A stretch of 64,000 nt of DNA from Cupriavidus sp. D39 (GTDB taxonomy: Bacteria > Pseudomonadota > Gammaproteobacteria > Burkholderiales > Burkholderiaceae), in NCBI RefSeq assembly GCF_026627925.1, contig NZ_JAPNLE010000009.1:5208001-5272000 (forward strand), in the 5' to 3' direction. This document shows, piece by piece, positions 47,380 to 58,569 of the stretch (the stretch's first letter is position 1; each line of letters opens with the position of its first letter). The notes below the pieces were generated by a model that saw only the letters and a program-made list of their open reading frames with translations, ran no database searches and was not told the DNA's origin. The translations under genes and the position numbers were made by a program.

Positions 47380-48201
47380 ATGATCGTCAAGCCACATCCG
47401 ACCGCCCAAGCGGTCGCGTTCCCCGACCGCCCCGCCACGCCGGCCGTGCTCCGTGCGACCCGCTTCCTGCCCGCGCAGGTGCGGCTCGCCGTGCTTGTCA
47501 CTGGCCTGGCGGCGTTGTTCCTGCCATCACTTGGCCAGGCGCAGGCGGCTCCTGGCGCCGCGCAAGCCCCTACCGTGGCACCCGCGGCGCCCGCGGCGCA
47601 AACGCCGCCCCGGGATTTCGCGGCGGAACGCAAGGCCATCAGCGACTCGCGTGCCTGGACCACTTATCGCTATGGCAAGGCGGAGCACGATTGCTACAAC
47701 AAGTTCTTTGTCACGCATTGCATCGACAAGGCCAAGGACGCGCAGCGTGCCGAGTTGCAGGTGCTGCGCAAGCGGGAGCTTGAGGTCGGTGACGCGGAGC
47801 GCGCATTCAAGGCGGCCGAGCGTGACCGGCAACAGGCGATCCAGCGCGCCCAGTACGAAGCGGAGCAGCCCAACCGTGACGCCAACGAGCGCGCCAGCCG
47901 CGAAAGCTACGAGCGCAAGCAGCAGGAGCAGAAACTGCGCGATGCGCAGCACGAGGCCGATGCGCCGCAGCGCGCCGCCAATGCTCAGGCCTATGACAAG
48001 AAGCAGGCCGATTTCGACGCCCGCATCAAGGCCGCGCAGGAGCAGGGCGCGCAGCAGGCCAAGCAGCGGCAGGAAAATGTAAAGGCCTACGAGCAAAAGC
48101 AGCGCGATGCCGCGCAACGGCAGAAAGACGTCGAAGAGCGTCGTGCCAAGGCCAAGGAGCAGCAGGGGCCGGCGTCCGCGCCGCGTCCCTTCGGTTTCTG
48201 A
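47380..48201 (+). CDS. Exported coiled-coil protein of unknown function
   Basis: A 273-residue protein with an N-terminal hydrophobic segment (VRLAVLVTGLAALFLPSLGQA, about residues 34-54) that looks like a signal peptide, an Ala/Pro linker, a short cysteine-containing patch (HDCYNKFFVTHCIDKA, about 103-118), then about 130 residues of Gln/Glu/Lys/Arg/Ala-rich sequence predicted to form a long coiled coil. I do not recognise a named family. It could act as a periplasmic spacer; the two cysteines may form a disulfide. Confidence 0.75.
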   Translation: MIVKPHPTAQAVAFPDRPATPAVLRATRFLPAQVRLAVLVTGLAALFLPSLGQAQAAPGAAQAPTVAPAAPAAQTPPRDFAAERKAISDSRAWTTYRYGKAEHDCYNKFFVTHCIDKAKDAQRAELQVLRKRELEVGDAERAFKAAERDRQQAIQRAQYEAEQPNRDANERASRESYERKQQEQKLRDAQHEADAPQRAANAQAYDKKQADFDARIKAAQEQGAQQAKQRQENVKAYEQKQRDAAQRQKDVEERRAKAKEQQGPASAPRPFGF

Positions 48202-48346
48202 GCGGCGAGACGCCGCGCCCACAGCCGGGGGCAATACCGGCGACAATAGCCGGTGCCAGACGTCGGCGCGATGCACCTGGCCGCGCCCACGTCATTTGCC
48301 GTACCGGCCCGCCGGCGCCCAGCGCCGGCCTTGAGCGGGAGAGCTG

Positions 48347-48550
48347 ATGGACCGCAACCTGAATACCTTATCGCGACAGATCATGGAGTTGCAGATCGAG
48401 CATCGCGATCTCGATTACCTGATCGACCGCATGGCGGCGGATGCCTCGCATGACGAGCTGCAACTGCGCAGACTGAAAAAGCGCCGTCTCAAGCTCAAGG
48501 ATGCGATTACCTTGCTCCAGCTTCAGCTCGAGCCGGACGTGCCCGCCTGA
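48347..48550 (+). CDS. Small DUF465 (YdcH-family) protein
   Basis: A 67-residue helical protein with the DUF465 pattern of a long coiled-coil hairpin, ending KKRRLKLKDAITLLQ. Homologues are widespread and uncharacterised. It precedes the helicase gene with a gap of 49 nt or less, depending on the helicase start, and may share its transcript. Confidence 0.85.
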   Translation: MDRNLNTLSRQIMELQIEHRDLDYLIDRMAADASHDELQLRRLKKRRLKLKDAITLLQLQLEPDVPA

Positions 48551-48599
48551 TTCCCCTTGTCCCGGGCCGCTCTTGAAGCGGCTCGCCAAAAGCCTCGCC

Positions 48600-50794
48600 T
48601 TGCCTGACTCCGAAGACCTGCCCGCCGCCACCGTAACGTCAGATCCGTCTGATCAGTCCGCTACGCCTGATACGCCCGACTCGCCCGAGACGCCGGCGGC
48701 CAGCGCCGCCGGGCCGTCCGGCACGGCGGCTTCGCACGCCGCCCAACTGGCCACCATCTTTGCCGAGACCGGGACCCTGGCCACCGGCATCGAGGGCTAT
48801 CGCCCACGCGCGGCGCAGGAGCAAATGGCCGCAGCCGTGGCCGGGGCGATCGAGCGCGCGGACACGGTCATCGTCGAAGCCGGCACGGGCACGGGCAAGA
48901 CCTTCGCCTACCTGGTTCCGGCCATGCTGTGGGGCGGCAAGGTGATCCTCTCTACCGGCACCAAGAACCTGCAGGACCAGCTCTTCCTGCGTGATATCCC
49001 CACGGTGCGCAAAGCGCTCAATGTGCCGGTATCGGTGGCGTTGCTCAAGGGGCGGGCCAACTATCTCTGCCACTACCACCTGGAGCGGGCCGAGATCCAG
49101 GGCCGCCTGGCTTCGCGCCAGGATGCCGCCTGGCTGCGCGAGATCGCCCGCTTTGCCAAGGTCACGTCGTCAGGCGACAAGGGCGAGCTGGCCTCGGTGC
49201 CGGAAAACGCGCCGGTCTGGCAGCTGGTCACCTCGACCCGCGACAACTGCCTCGGCACCGAGTGCCCGAGCTACAAAGAGTGCTTTGTGATGCGCGCCCG
49301 CAAGGAAGCACAGCAGGCGGACATCGTGGTGGTCAACCACCACCTGTTCTTTGCCGACGTGGTGCTGCGCGACACCGGCATGGCCGAGCTGCTGCCGGCT
49401 GCCAATACGGTGATCTTCGACGAAGCGCACCAGCTCCCCGATACGGCCACGCTGTTTTTCGGCGAGAGCCTGTCGACCAGCCAGTTGCTGGAGCTCGCGC
49501 GGGACACCGTGGCCGAAGGCCTCTCGCATGCGCGGGACGCCGCCGACTGGGTGCGGATCGCGGCACCCCTTGAGCGCGCCGCGCGGGACCTGCGCCTGGC
49601 CTTCACCCGGGACAATTCCCGCCTGGCGGTGAGCCAGATCGAGGCGGATCCCCGCATCGGCAAGCCGTTCTTCGAGACGCTGGATGCGCTCGAAACCGCG
49701 CTGTCGGAGTTCGTGACCCTGCTGGAAAGCCAGGCCGAACGCGCCGAGTCGCTGGAGCAGTGCCATCGCCGCGCGGTGGAGCTCGACCAGCGGCTGGCCG
49801 CCTGGCGCAACGATTCCAAGGGGCGCCGCCGGCGGCCGCCGTAGAGGGCGATGAAAAAGCCCCGGCCAGCGCGGCATTCGGACCGGAAACCGTGCGCTGG
49901 GTCGAGGTGTTCTCCCAGACCGTGCAGTTGCACCGCACGCCCTTGTCGATCGCGCCGATCTTCACGCGCCAGCGCGAAGGGCACCCGCGCGCCTGGATCT
50001 TCACCTCGGCCACGCTATCCGTGAAGGGCAATTTCACGCACTATGCGGCCCAGCTCGGCCTGGACAAGGACAAGTCGCTGACGTTGCCCAGCCCGTTCGA
50101 CTACGCCACCCAGGGCTTGCTCTACGTGCCGCGCGACCTGCCGGCGCCGCAGTCGCCGCAGTTCACCGACGCCGTGGTGCAGACCGCGCTGCCGCTGATC
50201 GAGGCCGCCGGCGGCCGCGCTTTCCTGCTGTGCACCACGCTGCGGGCAGTGCAGCGCGCCTCCGACCTGCTTTACGAGGCCTTCGCGGAACGCGGCCTGG
50301 AGTTGCCCTTGCTGGTCCAGGGCCAGGCCAGCCGTACCGAATTGCTGGATCGCTTCCGCGAGCTCGGCAATGCCGTGCTGGTGGGCAGCCAGAGCTTCTG
50401 GGAAGGCGTCGACGTGCGCGGCGAGGCGCTCTCGCTGGTCATCATCGACAAACTGCCGTTTGCCCCGCCAGACGACCCCGTGCTGGCGGCGCGCATGGAA
50501 GTCCTGCAGAAGAAGGGCCTGAGCCCGTTCGCCGTGCATCAGTTGCCGCACGCCGTGATCACGCTCAAGCAGGGCGCGGGGCGACTGATCCGCTCGGAAT
50601 CCGACCGTGGCGTGCTGGTGATCTGCGATACCAGGCTGGTGGAGAAGCCCTACGGCCGCCAGATCTGGCAAAGCCTGCCGCCCTTCAAGCGCACGCGCGA
50701 GGCCGAGACGGTGGTCCGCTTCCTGGAGTCGCTGCGCGATGGCGAAGGCGCGCCGGCGGCTGACGACGCCGGAGGCGAGGCCGCGCTTGATTGA
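48600..50794 (+). CDS. DinG/YoaA-type ATP-dependent helicase, one-base frameshift
   Basis: An XPD-like helicase of about 731 residues. The N-terminal part has Walker A EAGTGTGKT and DEAH (VIFDEAHQL) and cysteines consistent with a [4Fe-4S] cluster (LCHYHL, NCLGTECPSYKEC). The C-terminal part has the motif VI region QGAGRLIRS. The frame breaks at four G (49820-49823); a fifth G gives SKGAPPAAAVEGDEKA and joins both halves. The start is uncertain: TTG 48600 (MPDSED), TTG 48573 or ATG 48501 (which overlaps the DUF465 gene); none has a clear ribosome site. Confidence 0.88.
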
Positions 50795-50821
50795 CCGCCT
50801 GGCGCGGCGGCAAGCAAAAAC

Positions 50822-50849
50822 AAAAACCCGATCTTGCGATCGGGTTTTT
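50822..50849. terminator. Bidirectional terminator between helicase and bamD
   Basis: A perfect 12-bp stem AAAAACCCGATC / GATCGGGTTTTT with loop TTGC between convergent genes can end transcripts from both strands. Confidence 0.9.
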
Positions 50850-50907
50850 GTTGCCGGGGCGCTGGCGCCACCGGCGTACTCAAGTGCCTGTGCTGGCGTT
50901 CAGAACT

Positions 50908-51739
50908 TCAGAACACTTCCCACCAGGACTTGTCCTTGCGGCGTTCCCCGTACTTGATGTAATCGCTGTTGGGGAAGTTCTTTTCCATCACGCGGGCGGT
51001 ATCGTCGCGCAGGTCCTTCATGCCCAGCGAATCGTACGAGCGGATCATGATGTACAGCGCTTCCTCGTTGGCCGGAGCGCCGTCATAGTCCTTGAGCGCC
51101 TGCTGGGCCCGGTTGGCGGCGGCCAGGTAGGCGCCACGCCGGTAGTAGTAGCGCGCCGCATGGACCTCGTGCTGGGCCAGCGAGTTCACGATGTATTGCA
51201 TGCGCGCGGCAGCATCCGTCGTGTACTTGCTGTCCGGGAAGCGCGTGACCAGCGTGTTGAAGGCGTCATAAGCGGCGCGCGCGGCCTTGGGGTCACGCTC
51301 GCTCAGGTCCTGGCCGGAAAAACGGCCAAGCCAGCCCAAATTGTCATTGAAGCTTGATCAGGCCCTTCAGGTAATAGGCATAATCCACGTTCGGGTGATT
51401 CGGATGCAACTGGATGAAGCGGTCGACTGACGCAAGCGCGGCGGCGTTTTCGCCGTCCTTGTAGTTGGCGTAGGCGGTATCGATCTGTGCCTGCTGGGCG
51501 AAACGGCCGAAGGGATAACGTCCCTCCAGCTTCTCGTACAGCTTCACAGCCCGGGTAAAGTCGCCGGAATCTAGTGCGTCCTTGGCTTCCGAATATAATT
51601 TGTTAGCCGACCAGCCGGCAGTTTCGTCTGGTTGATCCGACAGCAGGCCGCACGCCGATAGCATGACGCAGCCGCCTGCGAGCAGAATCGCTCCAATTCT
51701 TGCGCGCCAGCTGGCGCGCTTCATGCTCATCAATTGCAT
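50908..51739 (-). CDS. bamD: Outer-membrane assembly lipoprotein BamD, one-base frameshift
   Basis: A BamD (ComL/YfiO) lipoprotein of about 276 residues, part of the BAM complex that inserts beta-barrels into the outer membrane. It has a signal peptide ending in lipobox LSAC and TPR repeats ([20 protein letters not shown]). The frame breaks near 51353: the minus strand reads ATCAAGCTTC where ATC AAC TTC is expected, an extra base that turns [12 protein letters not shown] into a stop. The rest continues normally to the stop at 50908. BamD is essential in E. coli, so a sequence error is the likeliest cause. Starts 51739, 51730 and 51724 are possible. Confidence 0.9.
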
Positions 51740-51755
51740 GGGCAACGTATCCCGG

Positions 51756-52973
51756 ATGAAAAATAGCATCAAGCATTATAGCCCAAGCCCCTTGCCGGAA
51801 ACCGCCGCCAAGGGCATCGAGCAGCAAGCTGCCGATTCAACCGACATCCTGAGCGAGGTGGAGGACCTGGAAGACCTGACCGATGTGGCCGCGCTAGGCG
51901 GCCTGGAGGCGGGAGCGGAGGCATCCCCAATCGAATTGGAGATGCAGCCGGTTGAGATTGAAGTTGATGGCGCATCACATGGTGAGCGCCTCGATAAGTT
52001 GTTGGCACGCCACCTCAGCGGCTTCTCGCGCAGCCGCCTGCAGCAATGGATCGAGAACGGGGCGGTGCTGGTCGACGGCGAGGTGCGCCGTTCCAAGTCC
52101 TCGGTGCAGATGGGCGAGCGCGTCGTGGTCCGTCCGCAGGCGGCGGCCGAATCGCGCGCCTTCGTGGCCGAAGACGTGCCGCTTAACATCGTGTACGAGG
52201 ACGCCACGCTGCTGGTCATCGACAAGCCCGCCGGCCTGGTGGTGCATCCTGCCGCCGGCAACTGGGGCGGCACCGTGCTCAACGGCCTGCTGCACCGCTA
52301 CCCGGAGGCCGCAAGCCTGCCGCGCGCGGGCATCGTCCACCGGCTTGACAAGGAAACGTCCGGGCTGATGGTGGTGGCCCGCACGCTGACCGCGCAGACC
52401 GACCTGGTGCGCCAGCTGCAGGCGCGTACTGTCAAGCGCAGCTACCTGGCGCTGGTGTGGGGCGAGACGCCCGAGTCCGGCACCATCGATGCGCCGATCG
52501 GCCGCGATCCGCGCGAACGGATCCGCATGGCGATCGTGCTCACCAACAGCGGCAAGCCCTCGCGCACCCACTTCCGCACGCTGGGCACGGTGCCGCTCGG
52601 GCGCGGCCATGTCTCGATGGTGATGTGCCAGCTCGAAACCGGCCGCACCCACCAGATTCGCGTCCACTTCGAATCGATCGGCCATCCGATGGTGGGCGAC
52701 CCGGTCTATCATCGCGCCGCCACCCAGCGCGGCCAGCGTCCGGCGATCAAGGCACCGCTGCCGGTGCCGCTGGCGCGCCAGGCGCTCCACGCCTTCCGGC
52801 TTGGGCTGGTGCACCCGGCCACGGGCAAGACCGTATCGTGGGAGGCGCAGCCGCCCGATGACTTGCAGGCGCTGATCGAAGCGCTCGATTTCGACCGCGC
52901 CGGCGACGAAGACGAGGACGACGGCTGGACGGAAGGCGAGGACGGTGCATGGGAATACGGCGATGACGACTAA
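51756..52973 (+). CDS. rluD: 23S rRNA pseudouridine synthase RluD
   Basis: A 405-residue RluA-family synthase that modifies U1911, U1915 and U1917 in helix 69 of 23S rRNA. After about 65 variable residues comes an S4 domain ([20 protein letters not shown]) and then the catalytic domain with HRLDKETSG (catalytic Asp about 198) and [16 protein letters not shown]. The C terminus is an acidic tail of about 25 residues. It is divergent from bamD with a 16-nt gap between the likely start codons, and overlaps pgeF by 11 nt. Confidence 0.94.
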   Translation: MKNSIKHYSPSPLPETAAKGIEQQAADSTDILSEVEDLEDLTDVAALGGLEAGAEASPIELEMQPVEIEVDGASHGERLDKLLARHLSGFSRSRLQQWIENGAVLVDGEVRRSKSSVQMGERVVVRPQAAAESRAFVAEDVPLNIVYEDATLLVIDKPAGLVVHPAAGNWGGTVLNGLLHRYPEAASLPRAGIVHRLDKETSGLMVVARTLTAQTDLVRQLQARTVKRSYLALVWGETPESGTIDAPIGRDPRERIRMAIVLTNSGKPSRTHFRTLGTVPLGRGHVSMVMCQLETGRTHQIRVHFESIGHPMVGDPVYHRAATQRGQRPAIKAPLPVPLARQALHAFRLGLVHPATGKTVSWEAQPPDDLQALIEALDFDRAGDEDEDDGWTEGEDGAWEYGDDD

Positions 52974-53754
52974 GGCGCCTTGGCTGGTCCCCGACTGGCC
53001 GGCTCCGGCGCGGGTGCGCGCGTTGTCCACCACCCGCCAGGGCGGCGTCAGCGAGGGTCCCTACGGCCTCGCTGACGGCAGCCCGGGCGGGCTGAACCTG
53101 GGCACCCATGTGGGCGACGATGCCGCCGCGGTCGCGGCCAACCGGTCACGGCTGGCCGCGCGGCTGCCGGCCGTGCCGGGCTGGCTGGAGCAGGTGCACG
53201 GCTGCGCGATTGCCACCGAGGACCAGTTTGCCGCCGGTAGCGTGGTCCCGCAGGCGGACGCCAGCATTGCCACGACTGCTGGCCGGGTTTGCGCGGTGAT
53301 GACCGCCGATTGCCTGCCCGTGCTGCTGTGCGACCGTGCCGGCACGGTGGTTGGCGCCGCGCACGCCGGCTGGCGCGGGCTGTGTGGCGGCGTGATCGAG
53401 GCAACCCTGGCGCGCATGGGCGAGCAGGCAGGCGCGCAGGCCCAGTGGCTGGCCTGGCTCGGCCCGGCCATCGGCCCGGATGCCTTCGAGGTTGGCGCCG
53501 AGGTCAGGCAGGCCTTCCTGGCCCAGGCGCGGGCCGAAGAAACGGCGCAGGTGGATCTCGCATTCCGCGCCGGCACAACGGGCAAGTATTTCGCCGACAT
53601 CTACGCGCTGGCCCGCATCCGCCTGGCCCGCGCCGGCTGTACCGCGGTCTACGGCGGTGACGCGTGCACCGTCAGCGACGCGCAGCGTTTCTACTCCTAT
53701 CGACGCGACGGCGTCACGGGGCGCATGGCCAGCCTGGTCTGGCTGGCCCCCTGA
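52963..53754 (+). CDS. pgeF: Peptidoglycan editing factor / polyphenol oxidase PgeF (YfiH)
   Basis: A 263-residue protein of the multicopper-oxidase-like YfiH/PgeF family. Conserved His and Cys residues are in [17 protein letters not shown] and [11 protein letters not shown]. coli PgeF removes wrongly incorporated L-Ser from peptidoglycan precursors. ATG 52963 overlaps the rluD 3' end; the rluD-pgeF pairing is common in proteobacteria. Confidence 0.92.
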   Translation: MTTKAPWLVPDWPAPARVRALSTTRQGGVSEGPYGLADGSPGGLNLGTHVGDDAAAVAANRSRLAARLPAVPGWLEQVHGCAIATEDQFAAGSVVPQADASIATTAGRVCAVMTADCLPVLLCDRAGTVVGAAHAGWRGLCGGVIEATLARMGEQAGAQAQWLAWLGPAIGPDAFEVGAEVRQAFLAQARAEETAQVDLAFRAGTTGKYFADIYALARIRLARAGCTAVYGGDACTVSDAQRFYSYRRDGVTGRMASLVWLAP

Positions 53755-53768
53755 GCCCCTTCCCGGCA

Positions 53769-54062
53769 TCAGTCGCGGGCAGGCGGCTTTTCTGGTTCCA
53801 CCGATCCCACGGATTCCGAAGGCGCTACGGGGCCGGAGGGCGCTTGCGCGCCCTCCGCCTGCCTCGCTTCCTCGGCCTTGCGCCGGCGCATGCGCCCGGG
53901 TGTGCCCATGATGTACACCAGGATCGCCACCGGGAACAGGCCGTAAAAGATGAACGTGGCCAGGCCCGCGACCACGGTATGCTCGGTAATGGCCATCATC
54001 AGGACCACATACAGCCAACCGATTGCAACGATGTACATCAGAATTTCATCCTTCTCGTGCAT
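53769..54062 (-). CDS. Small membrane protein of unknown function
   Basis: A 97-residue protein with two hydrophobic segments (about residues 9-25 and 29-50) followed by an Arg-rich segment (GRMRRRKAEEA) and an acidic/Pro tail. I recognise no family. It is convergent with pgeF (14-nt gap) and divergent from the phaC promoter region. Confidence 0.7.
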   Translation of the reverse strand: MHEKDEILMYIVAIGWLYVVLMMAITEHTVVAGLATFIFYGLFPVAILVYIMGTPGRMRRRKAEEARQAEGAQAPSGPVAPSESVGSVEPEKPPARD

Positions 54063-54156
54063 GCTTGCTCCCGCGCCGGAGTGGCGCCAAAGGGAGGCTC
54101 GCAGGTTCGCGCTGAGCGCATTTTGCGGTTAGCGCCGGTCCGCGCATCTTTCCGCA

Positions 54157-54186
54157 TTGACAGGCATAACATTGCAAGGCAACAAT
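54157..54186 (+). promoter_or_regulatory. phaC promoter
   Basis: TTGACA (54157-54162) and AACAAT (54181-54186) with an 18-bp spacer match the phaC1 promoter described for C. necator H16, including the shared TTGCAAGGCAACAATGG context. The leader to the phaC start is about 230 nt. The remainder of the gap 54063-54421 holds no gene that I can support. Confidence 0.88.
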
Positions 54187-54421
54187 GGCCTCGAATGCAC
54201 TGCAAGGCAGTGTGCTGGCAGGCATTCGCAGGCTTCGTCGCGATGATCCGATCTGATCCGATTCCGCGGCGCGGCGTGCCCGGCAAGCATACCGCATGAC
54301 GTCACCAGCCGAGGATGTCAGCGCGGGCCGGTTCCGAGGCTGGCGGCGGGGGAGAGCCCCGCGGTGGTGGTACGCCGCCCAGCCAGCTTTCAAATAAGTG
54401 ACGGCAGAGAGACGAAACATC

Positions 54422-56215
54422 ATGGCAACCGGCAAAGGTGCGGCAGCTTCCACCGAGGAAGACAAGTCCCAACCGTTTTCATTTGCTTCGGGGCCATTTG
54501 ATCCAGCGACATGGCTGGAATGGTCCCGTCAAGCACAGGCTAACGGTGCGACGACCCAGCAGGGCATGCCTGGCATGCCCGTTATCCCCGGTTTCGAGGC
54601 GTTGAAGGGTTCCGCCATGGCGGGCGTGAAGATCGCGCCCGATCAACTGGCCGACATCCAGCAACGCTACATGAAGGACTTCACCGCGCTCTGGCGAAGC
54701 ATGGCGGAGGGCGGCGCCAATCCCGCCACGGCCCTGGCCGATCGCCGCTTTTCCGGCGATGCCTGGCGCAGCAGCGCGGCGTTCCACTACGCGGCCGCTT
54801 TCTACCTGATCAATGCGCGCGCCATGAATGAGCTGGCCGACGCGGTCGAGGCCGATGCCAAGACCCGCCAGCGCATCCGCTTTGCGATCTCGCAGTGGGT
54901 CGACGCCATGTCGCCGGCCAATTTCCTCGTCACCAATCCGGAGGCGCAGAAAAAGCTGATCGAGTCGGGCGGCGAATCGCTGCGGATTGGCGTGCGTAAT
55001 ATGCTGGAAGACCTTGGCCGCGGCAAGATCTCGCAGACCGACGAATCCGCCTTCGAAGTCGGCCGCAACGTGGCCGTGACAGAAGGCGCGGTGGTCTACG
55101 AAAACGCTTACTTCCAGTTGCTGCAGTACAAGCCGGTCACCGACAAGGTGTTTGCGCGCCCGTTGCTGCTGGTGCCACCCTGCATCAACAAGTACTACAT
55201 CCTCGACCTGCAGCCGCAGACCTCGCTGGTGAGCTACATGGTGGAGCAGGGCCATACTGTCTACATGCTCTCCTGGCGCAATCCCGATGCCTCGATGGCC
55301 GAACTCAGCTGGGATGACTACATCGAGCATGCCGCCATCCGCGCCATCGAAGTCACGCGCGAGATCAGCGGCCAGGACCAGATCAACGTGCTGGGCTTCT
55401 GCGTGGGCGGCACCATCGTTTCCACCGCGCTGGCGGTGCTGGCCAAGCGCGGCGAGCGCCCCGTGGCCAGCCTGACGCTGCTGACCACGCTACTCGATTT
55501 TGCCGATACCGGCGTGCTGGATCTGTTCGTCGACGAAGCCCACGTCAAGCTGCGCGAAGCCACCCTGGGTGGCGCGGCAGGCACGCCTTGCGCACTGCTG
55601 CGCGGCGTGGAACTGGCCAACACGTTCTCCTTCCTGCGCCCCAACGACTTGGTCTGGAACTACGTCGTCGACAACTACCTGAAAGGCAATACGCCGGTGC
55701 CGTTCGACCTGCTGTTCTGGAACGGCGACGCCACCAACCTGCCGGGGCCCTGGTACTGCTGGTACCTGCGCCATACCTACCTGCAGAACGAGCTCAAGGA
55801 GCCGGGCAAGCTGACCGTGTGCAACGCGCCGGTGGACCTGGGCAGCATCGATGTGCCGACCTATGTCTACGGCTCGCGTGAAGACCACATCGTGCCCTGG
55901 ATGTCGGCCTACGCTTCGACCGGGCTGCTCAAGAACAAGCTGCGTTTCGTGCTGGGCGCGTCGGGCCATATCGCCGGCGTGATCAACCCGCCGGCCAAGA
56001 AAAAGCGTAGCCACTGGACCAACGACAAGCTGCCGGCTTCGGCGCAGGAGTGGTTCGACGGCGCCACCGAGCATGCCGGCAGCTGGTGGCCGGACTGGGC
56101 GGCCTGGCTGGCCAAGCACGCAGGCGCGCGCAAAGCGGCCCCCGCCGAGTACGGCAACAAGGACTACAGCGCCATCGAGCCGGCACCGGGCCGCTACGTC
56201 AAGGCGAAAGCATAG
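54422..56215 (+). CDS. phaC: Class I poly(3-hydroxybutyrate) synthase PhaC
   Basis: A 597-residue class I PHA synthase that polymerises (R)-3-hydroxybutyryl-CoA at the granule surface. The catalytic triad is visible at Cys327 in the lipase-like box GFCVGG, Asp488 in SREDHIVPW and His516 in SGHIAGV, eight residues later than in the 589-residue H16 enzyme. The N-terminal region (about residues 20-90) is the most divergent part. ATG 54422 gives [10 protein letters not shown] as in H16. The gene is first in phaC-phaA-phaB. Confidence 0.97.
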   Translation: MATGKGAAASTEEDKSQPFSFASGPFDPATWLEWSRQAQANGATTQQGMPGMPVIPGFEALKGSAMAGVKIAPDQLADIQQRYMKDFTALWRSMAEGGANPATALADRRFSGDAWRSSAAFHYAAAFYLINARAMNELADAVEADAKTRQRIRFAISQWVDAMSPANFLVTNPEAQKKLIESGGESLRIGVRNMLEDLGRGKISQTDESAFEVGRNVAVTEGAVVYENAYFQLLQYKPVTDKVFARPLLLVPPCINKYYILDLQPQTSLVSYMVEQGHTVYMLSWRNPDASMAELSWDDYIEHAAIRAIEVTREISGQDQINVLGFCVGGTIVSTALAVLAKRGERPVASLTLLTTLLDFADTGVLDLFVDEAHVKLREATLGGAAGTPCALLRGVELANTFSFLRPNDLVWNYVVDNYLKGNTPVPFDLLFWNGDATNLPGPWYCWYLRHTYLQNELKEPGKLTVCNAPVDLGSIDVPTYVYGSREDHIVPWMSAYASTGLLKNKLRFVLGASGHIAGVINPPAKKKRSHWTNDKLPASAQEWFDGATEHAGSWWPDWAAWLAKHAGARKAAPAEYGNKDYSAIEPAPGRYVKAKA

Positions 56216-56304
56216 GAATTGTCCGGAATTGTCCGGGCCGGCGCCTTGCGGGGCAGCCGGCCACTTTCACCCCTGATTTGCATCCAACTGGAGAGGACCT
56301 CCCA

Positions 56305-57486
56305 ATGACTGACATCGTCATCGTATCCGCTGCCCGTACCGCGGTGGGCAAGTTCGGCGGCTCGCTCGCCAAGATTCCCGCGCCCGAGCTGGGCGCCATC
56401 GTCATCAAGGCTGCCCTTGAGCGTGCCGGCGTAAAGCCCGAGCAGGTCAGCGAAGTGATCATGGGCCAGGTGCTGACGGCCGGCTCCGGCCAGAACCCGG
56501 CGCGCCAGGCAGCGCTGAAGGCTGGCCTGCCCGTGATGGTGCCGGCCATGACCATCAACAAGGTCTGCGGCTCGGGCCTGAAGGCCGTGATGCTGGCCGC
56601 CAACGCGATTGCCGCGGGCGATGCCGAGATCGTTGTCGCCGGTGGCCAGGAAAACATGAGCGCCGCACCGCACGTGCTGCCGGGCTCGCGCGACGGCTTC
56701 CGCATGGGCGACGCCAAGCTGGTCGACAGCATGATCGTTGACGGCCTGTGGGACGTCTACAACCAGTACCACATGGGCGTCACCGCCGAGAACGTCGCCA
56801 AGGAATACGGCATCACGCGCGAAGCCCAGGACGAGTTCGCGGCCGGTTCGCAGAACAAGGCGGAAGCCGCGCAGAAGGCCGGCAAGTTCGACGAGGAAAT
56901 CGTGCCGGTGCCGATTCCCCAGCGCAAGGGCGACCCGGTGATGTTCGCCACCGACGAGTTCGTGCGCCACGGCGTCACGCAAGACGCGCTGGCTGGCCTC
57001 AAGCCCGCTTTCGACAAGGCCGGTACCGTGACCGCCGCCAATGCCTCGGGCCTGAACGACGGCGCCGCCGCGGTGGTGGTCATGTCGGCAGCCAAGGCCA
57101 AGGAACTCGGCCTGACCCCGCTGGCCACGATCCGCGCCTACGGCACCGCCGGTGTCGACCCCAAGGTGATGGGCATGGGCCCGGTGCCCGCGTCCAAGCG
57201 CTGCCTGTCGCGCGCCGGCTGGAGCGTGGAAGAGCTCGACCTGATGGAAATCAACGAAGCCTTCGCCGCCCAGGCCCTGGCCGTGCACAAGCAGATGGGC
57301 TGGGATACGTCCAAGGTCAACGTCAACGGCGGCGCCATTGCCATTGGCCACCCGATCGGCGCGTCGGGCTGCCGCGTGCTGGTCACGCTGCTGCACGAAA
57401 TGAAGCGCCGCGACGCCCGCAAGGGCCTGGCCTCGCTGTGCATCGGCGGCGGCATGGGCGTGGCGCTGGCCGTGGAACGCAAGTGA
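56305..57486 (+). CDS. phaA: Acetyl-CoA acetyltransferase (beta-ketothiolase) PhaA
   Basis: A 393-residue thiolase, the same length as H16 PhaA, that condenses two acetyl-CoA to acetoacetyl-CoA. The acyl-accepting Cys88 is in NKVCGSG; the other catalytic residues lie in [13 protein letters not shown] and CIGGGMG (the second cysteine near the C terminus). It lies 89 nt after phaC. Confidence 0.97.
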   Translation: MTDIVIVSAARTAVGKFGGSLAKIPAPELGAIVIKAALERAGVKPEQVSEVIMGQVLTAGSGQNPARQAALKAGLPVMVPAMTINKVCGSGLKAVMLAANAIAAGDAEIVVAGGQENMSAAPHVLPGSRDGFRMGDAKLVDSMIVDGLWDVYNQYHMGVTAENVAKEYGITREAQDEFAAGSQNKAEAAQKAGKFDEEIVPVPIPQRKGDPVMFATDEFVRHGVTQDALAGLKPAFDKAGTVTAANASGLNDGAAAVVVMSAAKAKELGLTPLATIRAYGTAGVDPKVMGMGPVPASKRCLSRAGWSVEELDLMEINEAFAAQALAVHKQMGWDTSKVNVNGGAIAIGHPIGASGCRVLVTLLHEMKRRDARKGLASLCIGGGMGVALAVERK

Positions 57487-57603
57487 CGTTTTGCCGGGCT
57501 TGCCGCAACGAACAAGCGGGCAAGCTGGTCTGAGGGGTGTGCCGGCGCAGGGGAGGGCTTCCCGCCGCCGGCGTCAATAAAAACTAGCCATCAAGGAGTA
57601 GAT

Positions 57604-58344
57604 ATGACTCAGCGCATTGCATACGTAACCGGTGGCATGGGTGGCATTGGAACGGCCATCTGCCAGCGTCTGGCCAAGGATGGCTACAAGGTCGTGGCCG
57701 GTTGCGGCCCCAACTCGCCGCGCCGTGAAAAATGGCTCGAGCAGCAGAAGGCCCTGGGCTTCGATTTCGTCGCCTCGGAAGGCAATGTTGCCGACTGGGA
57801 TTCGACCAAGGCTGCGTTCGACAAGGTCAAGGCCGAAGTGGGCGAGGTCGACATCCTGATCAACAACGCCGGCATCACGCGCGACGTGGTGTTCCGCAAG
57901 ATGACGCGCGCCGACTGGGATGCCGTGATCGACACCAACCTGACCTCGCTGTTCAACGTGACCAAGCAGGTCATCGACGGCATGGCGGATCGTGGCTTCG
58001 GCCGCATCGTCAACATCTCGTCGGTCAACGGCCAGAAGGGCCAGTTCGGCCAGACCAACTACTCCACCGCCAAGGCTGGCCTGCACGGCTTCACCATGGC
58101 CCTGGCTCAGGAAGTGGCGACCAAGGGCGTGACCGTGAACACGGTATCGCCGGGCTATATCGCCACCGATATGGTCAAGTCGATCCGCCAGGACGTGCTG
58201 GACAAGATCGTCGGCACGATTCCGGTCAAGCGCTTGGGCGCGCCGGAAGAAATCGCCTCGATCTGTGCGTGGCTGGCATCCGAAGAGTCGGGCTTCTCGA
58301 CGGGTGCGGATTTCTCGCTGAACGGCGGCTTGCACATGGGGTGA
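57604..58344 (+). CDS. phaB: Acetoacetyl-CoA reductase PhaB
   Basis: A 246-residue NADPH-dependent short-chain dehydrogenase that reduces acetoacetyl-CoA to (R)-3-hydroxybutyryl-CoA. It has the nucleotide motif GGMGGIG, NNAG, and catalytic Ser in NISSVNG with Tyr153 and Lys157 in YSTAK. Length equals H16 PhaB. It ends the operon; two terminator-like hairpins follow. Confidence 0.97.
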   Translation: MTQRIAYVTGGMGGIGTAICQRLAKDGYKVVAGCGPNSPRREKWLEQQKALGFDFVASEGNVADWDSTKAAFDKVKAEVGEVDILINNAGITRDVVFRKMTRADWDAVIDTNLTSLFNVTKQVIDGMADRGFGRIVNISSVNGQKGQFGQTNYSTAKAGLHGFTMALAQEVATKGVTVNTVSPGYIATDMVKSIRQDVLDKIVGTIPVKRLGAPEEIASICAWLASEESGFSTGADFSLNGGLHMG

Positions 58345-58353
58345 TGGACGACG

Positions 58354-58418
58354 AGCCATCCCCGGTTTCCCAGGGTGGCTTTTTGTCGTGGGAGGGTCCT
58401 CTGCGGAGGACCTTTTTT
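58354..58418 (+). terminator. Two tandem terminators after phaB
   Basis: The first hairpin (58354-58384) pairs AGCCATCCC with GGGTGGCT around a short loop, then five T. The second (58395-58418) has a 7-bp stem GGTCCTC / GAGGACC with loop TGCG and six T. Together they should separate phaCAB from phaR. The rest of the 58345-58742 gap holds the phaR leader and no other gene. Confidence 0.82.
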
Positions 58419-58569
58419 ATTATTGCGGCCGCTCGAAAAGCCTGCTACCCCGCAACAATATTGCATCGCACACCCCGCACCGCACCAACGCGCCGGCCTC
58501 GGGCCGCAATCCTGTCCCCAAACTCCCGCAATCCATTGCCCCGTGCGGGTTTTCCTTAACGGGTCCGGC

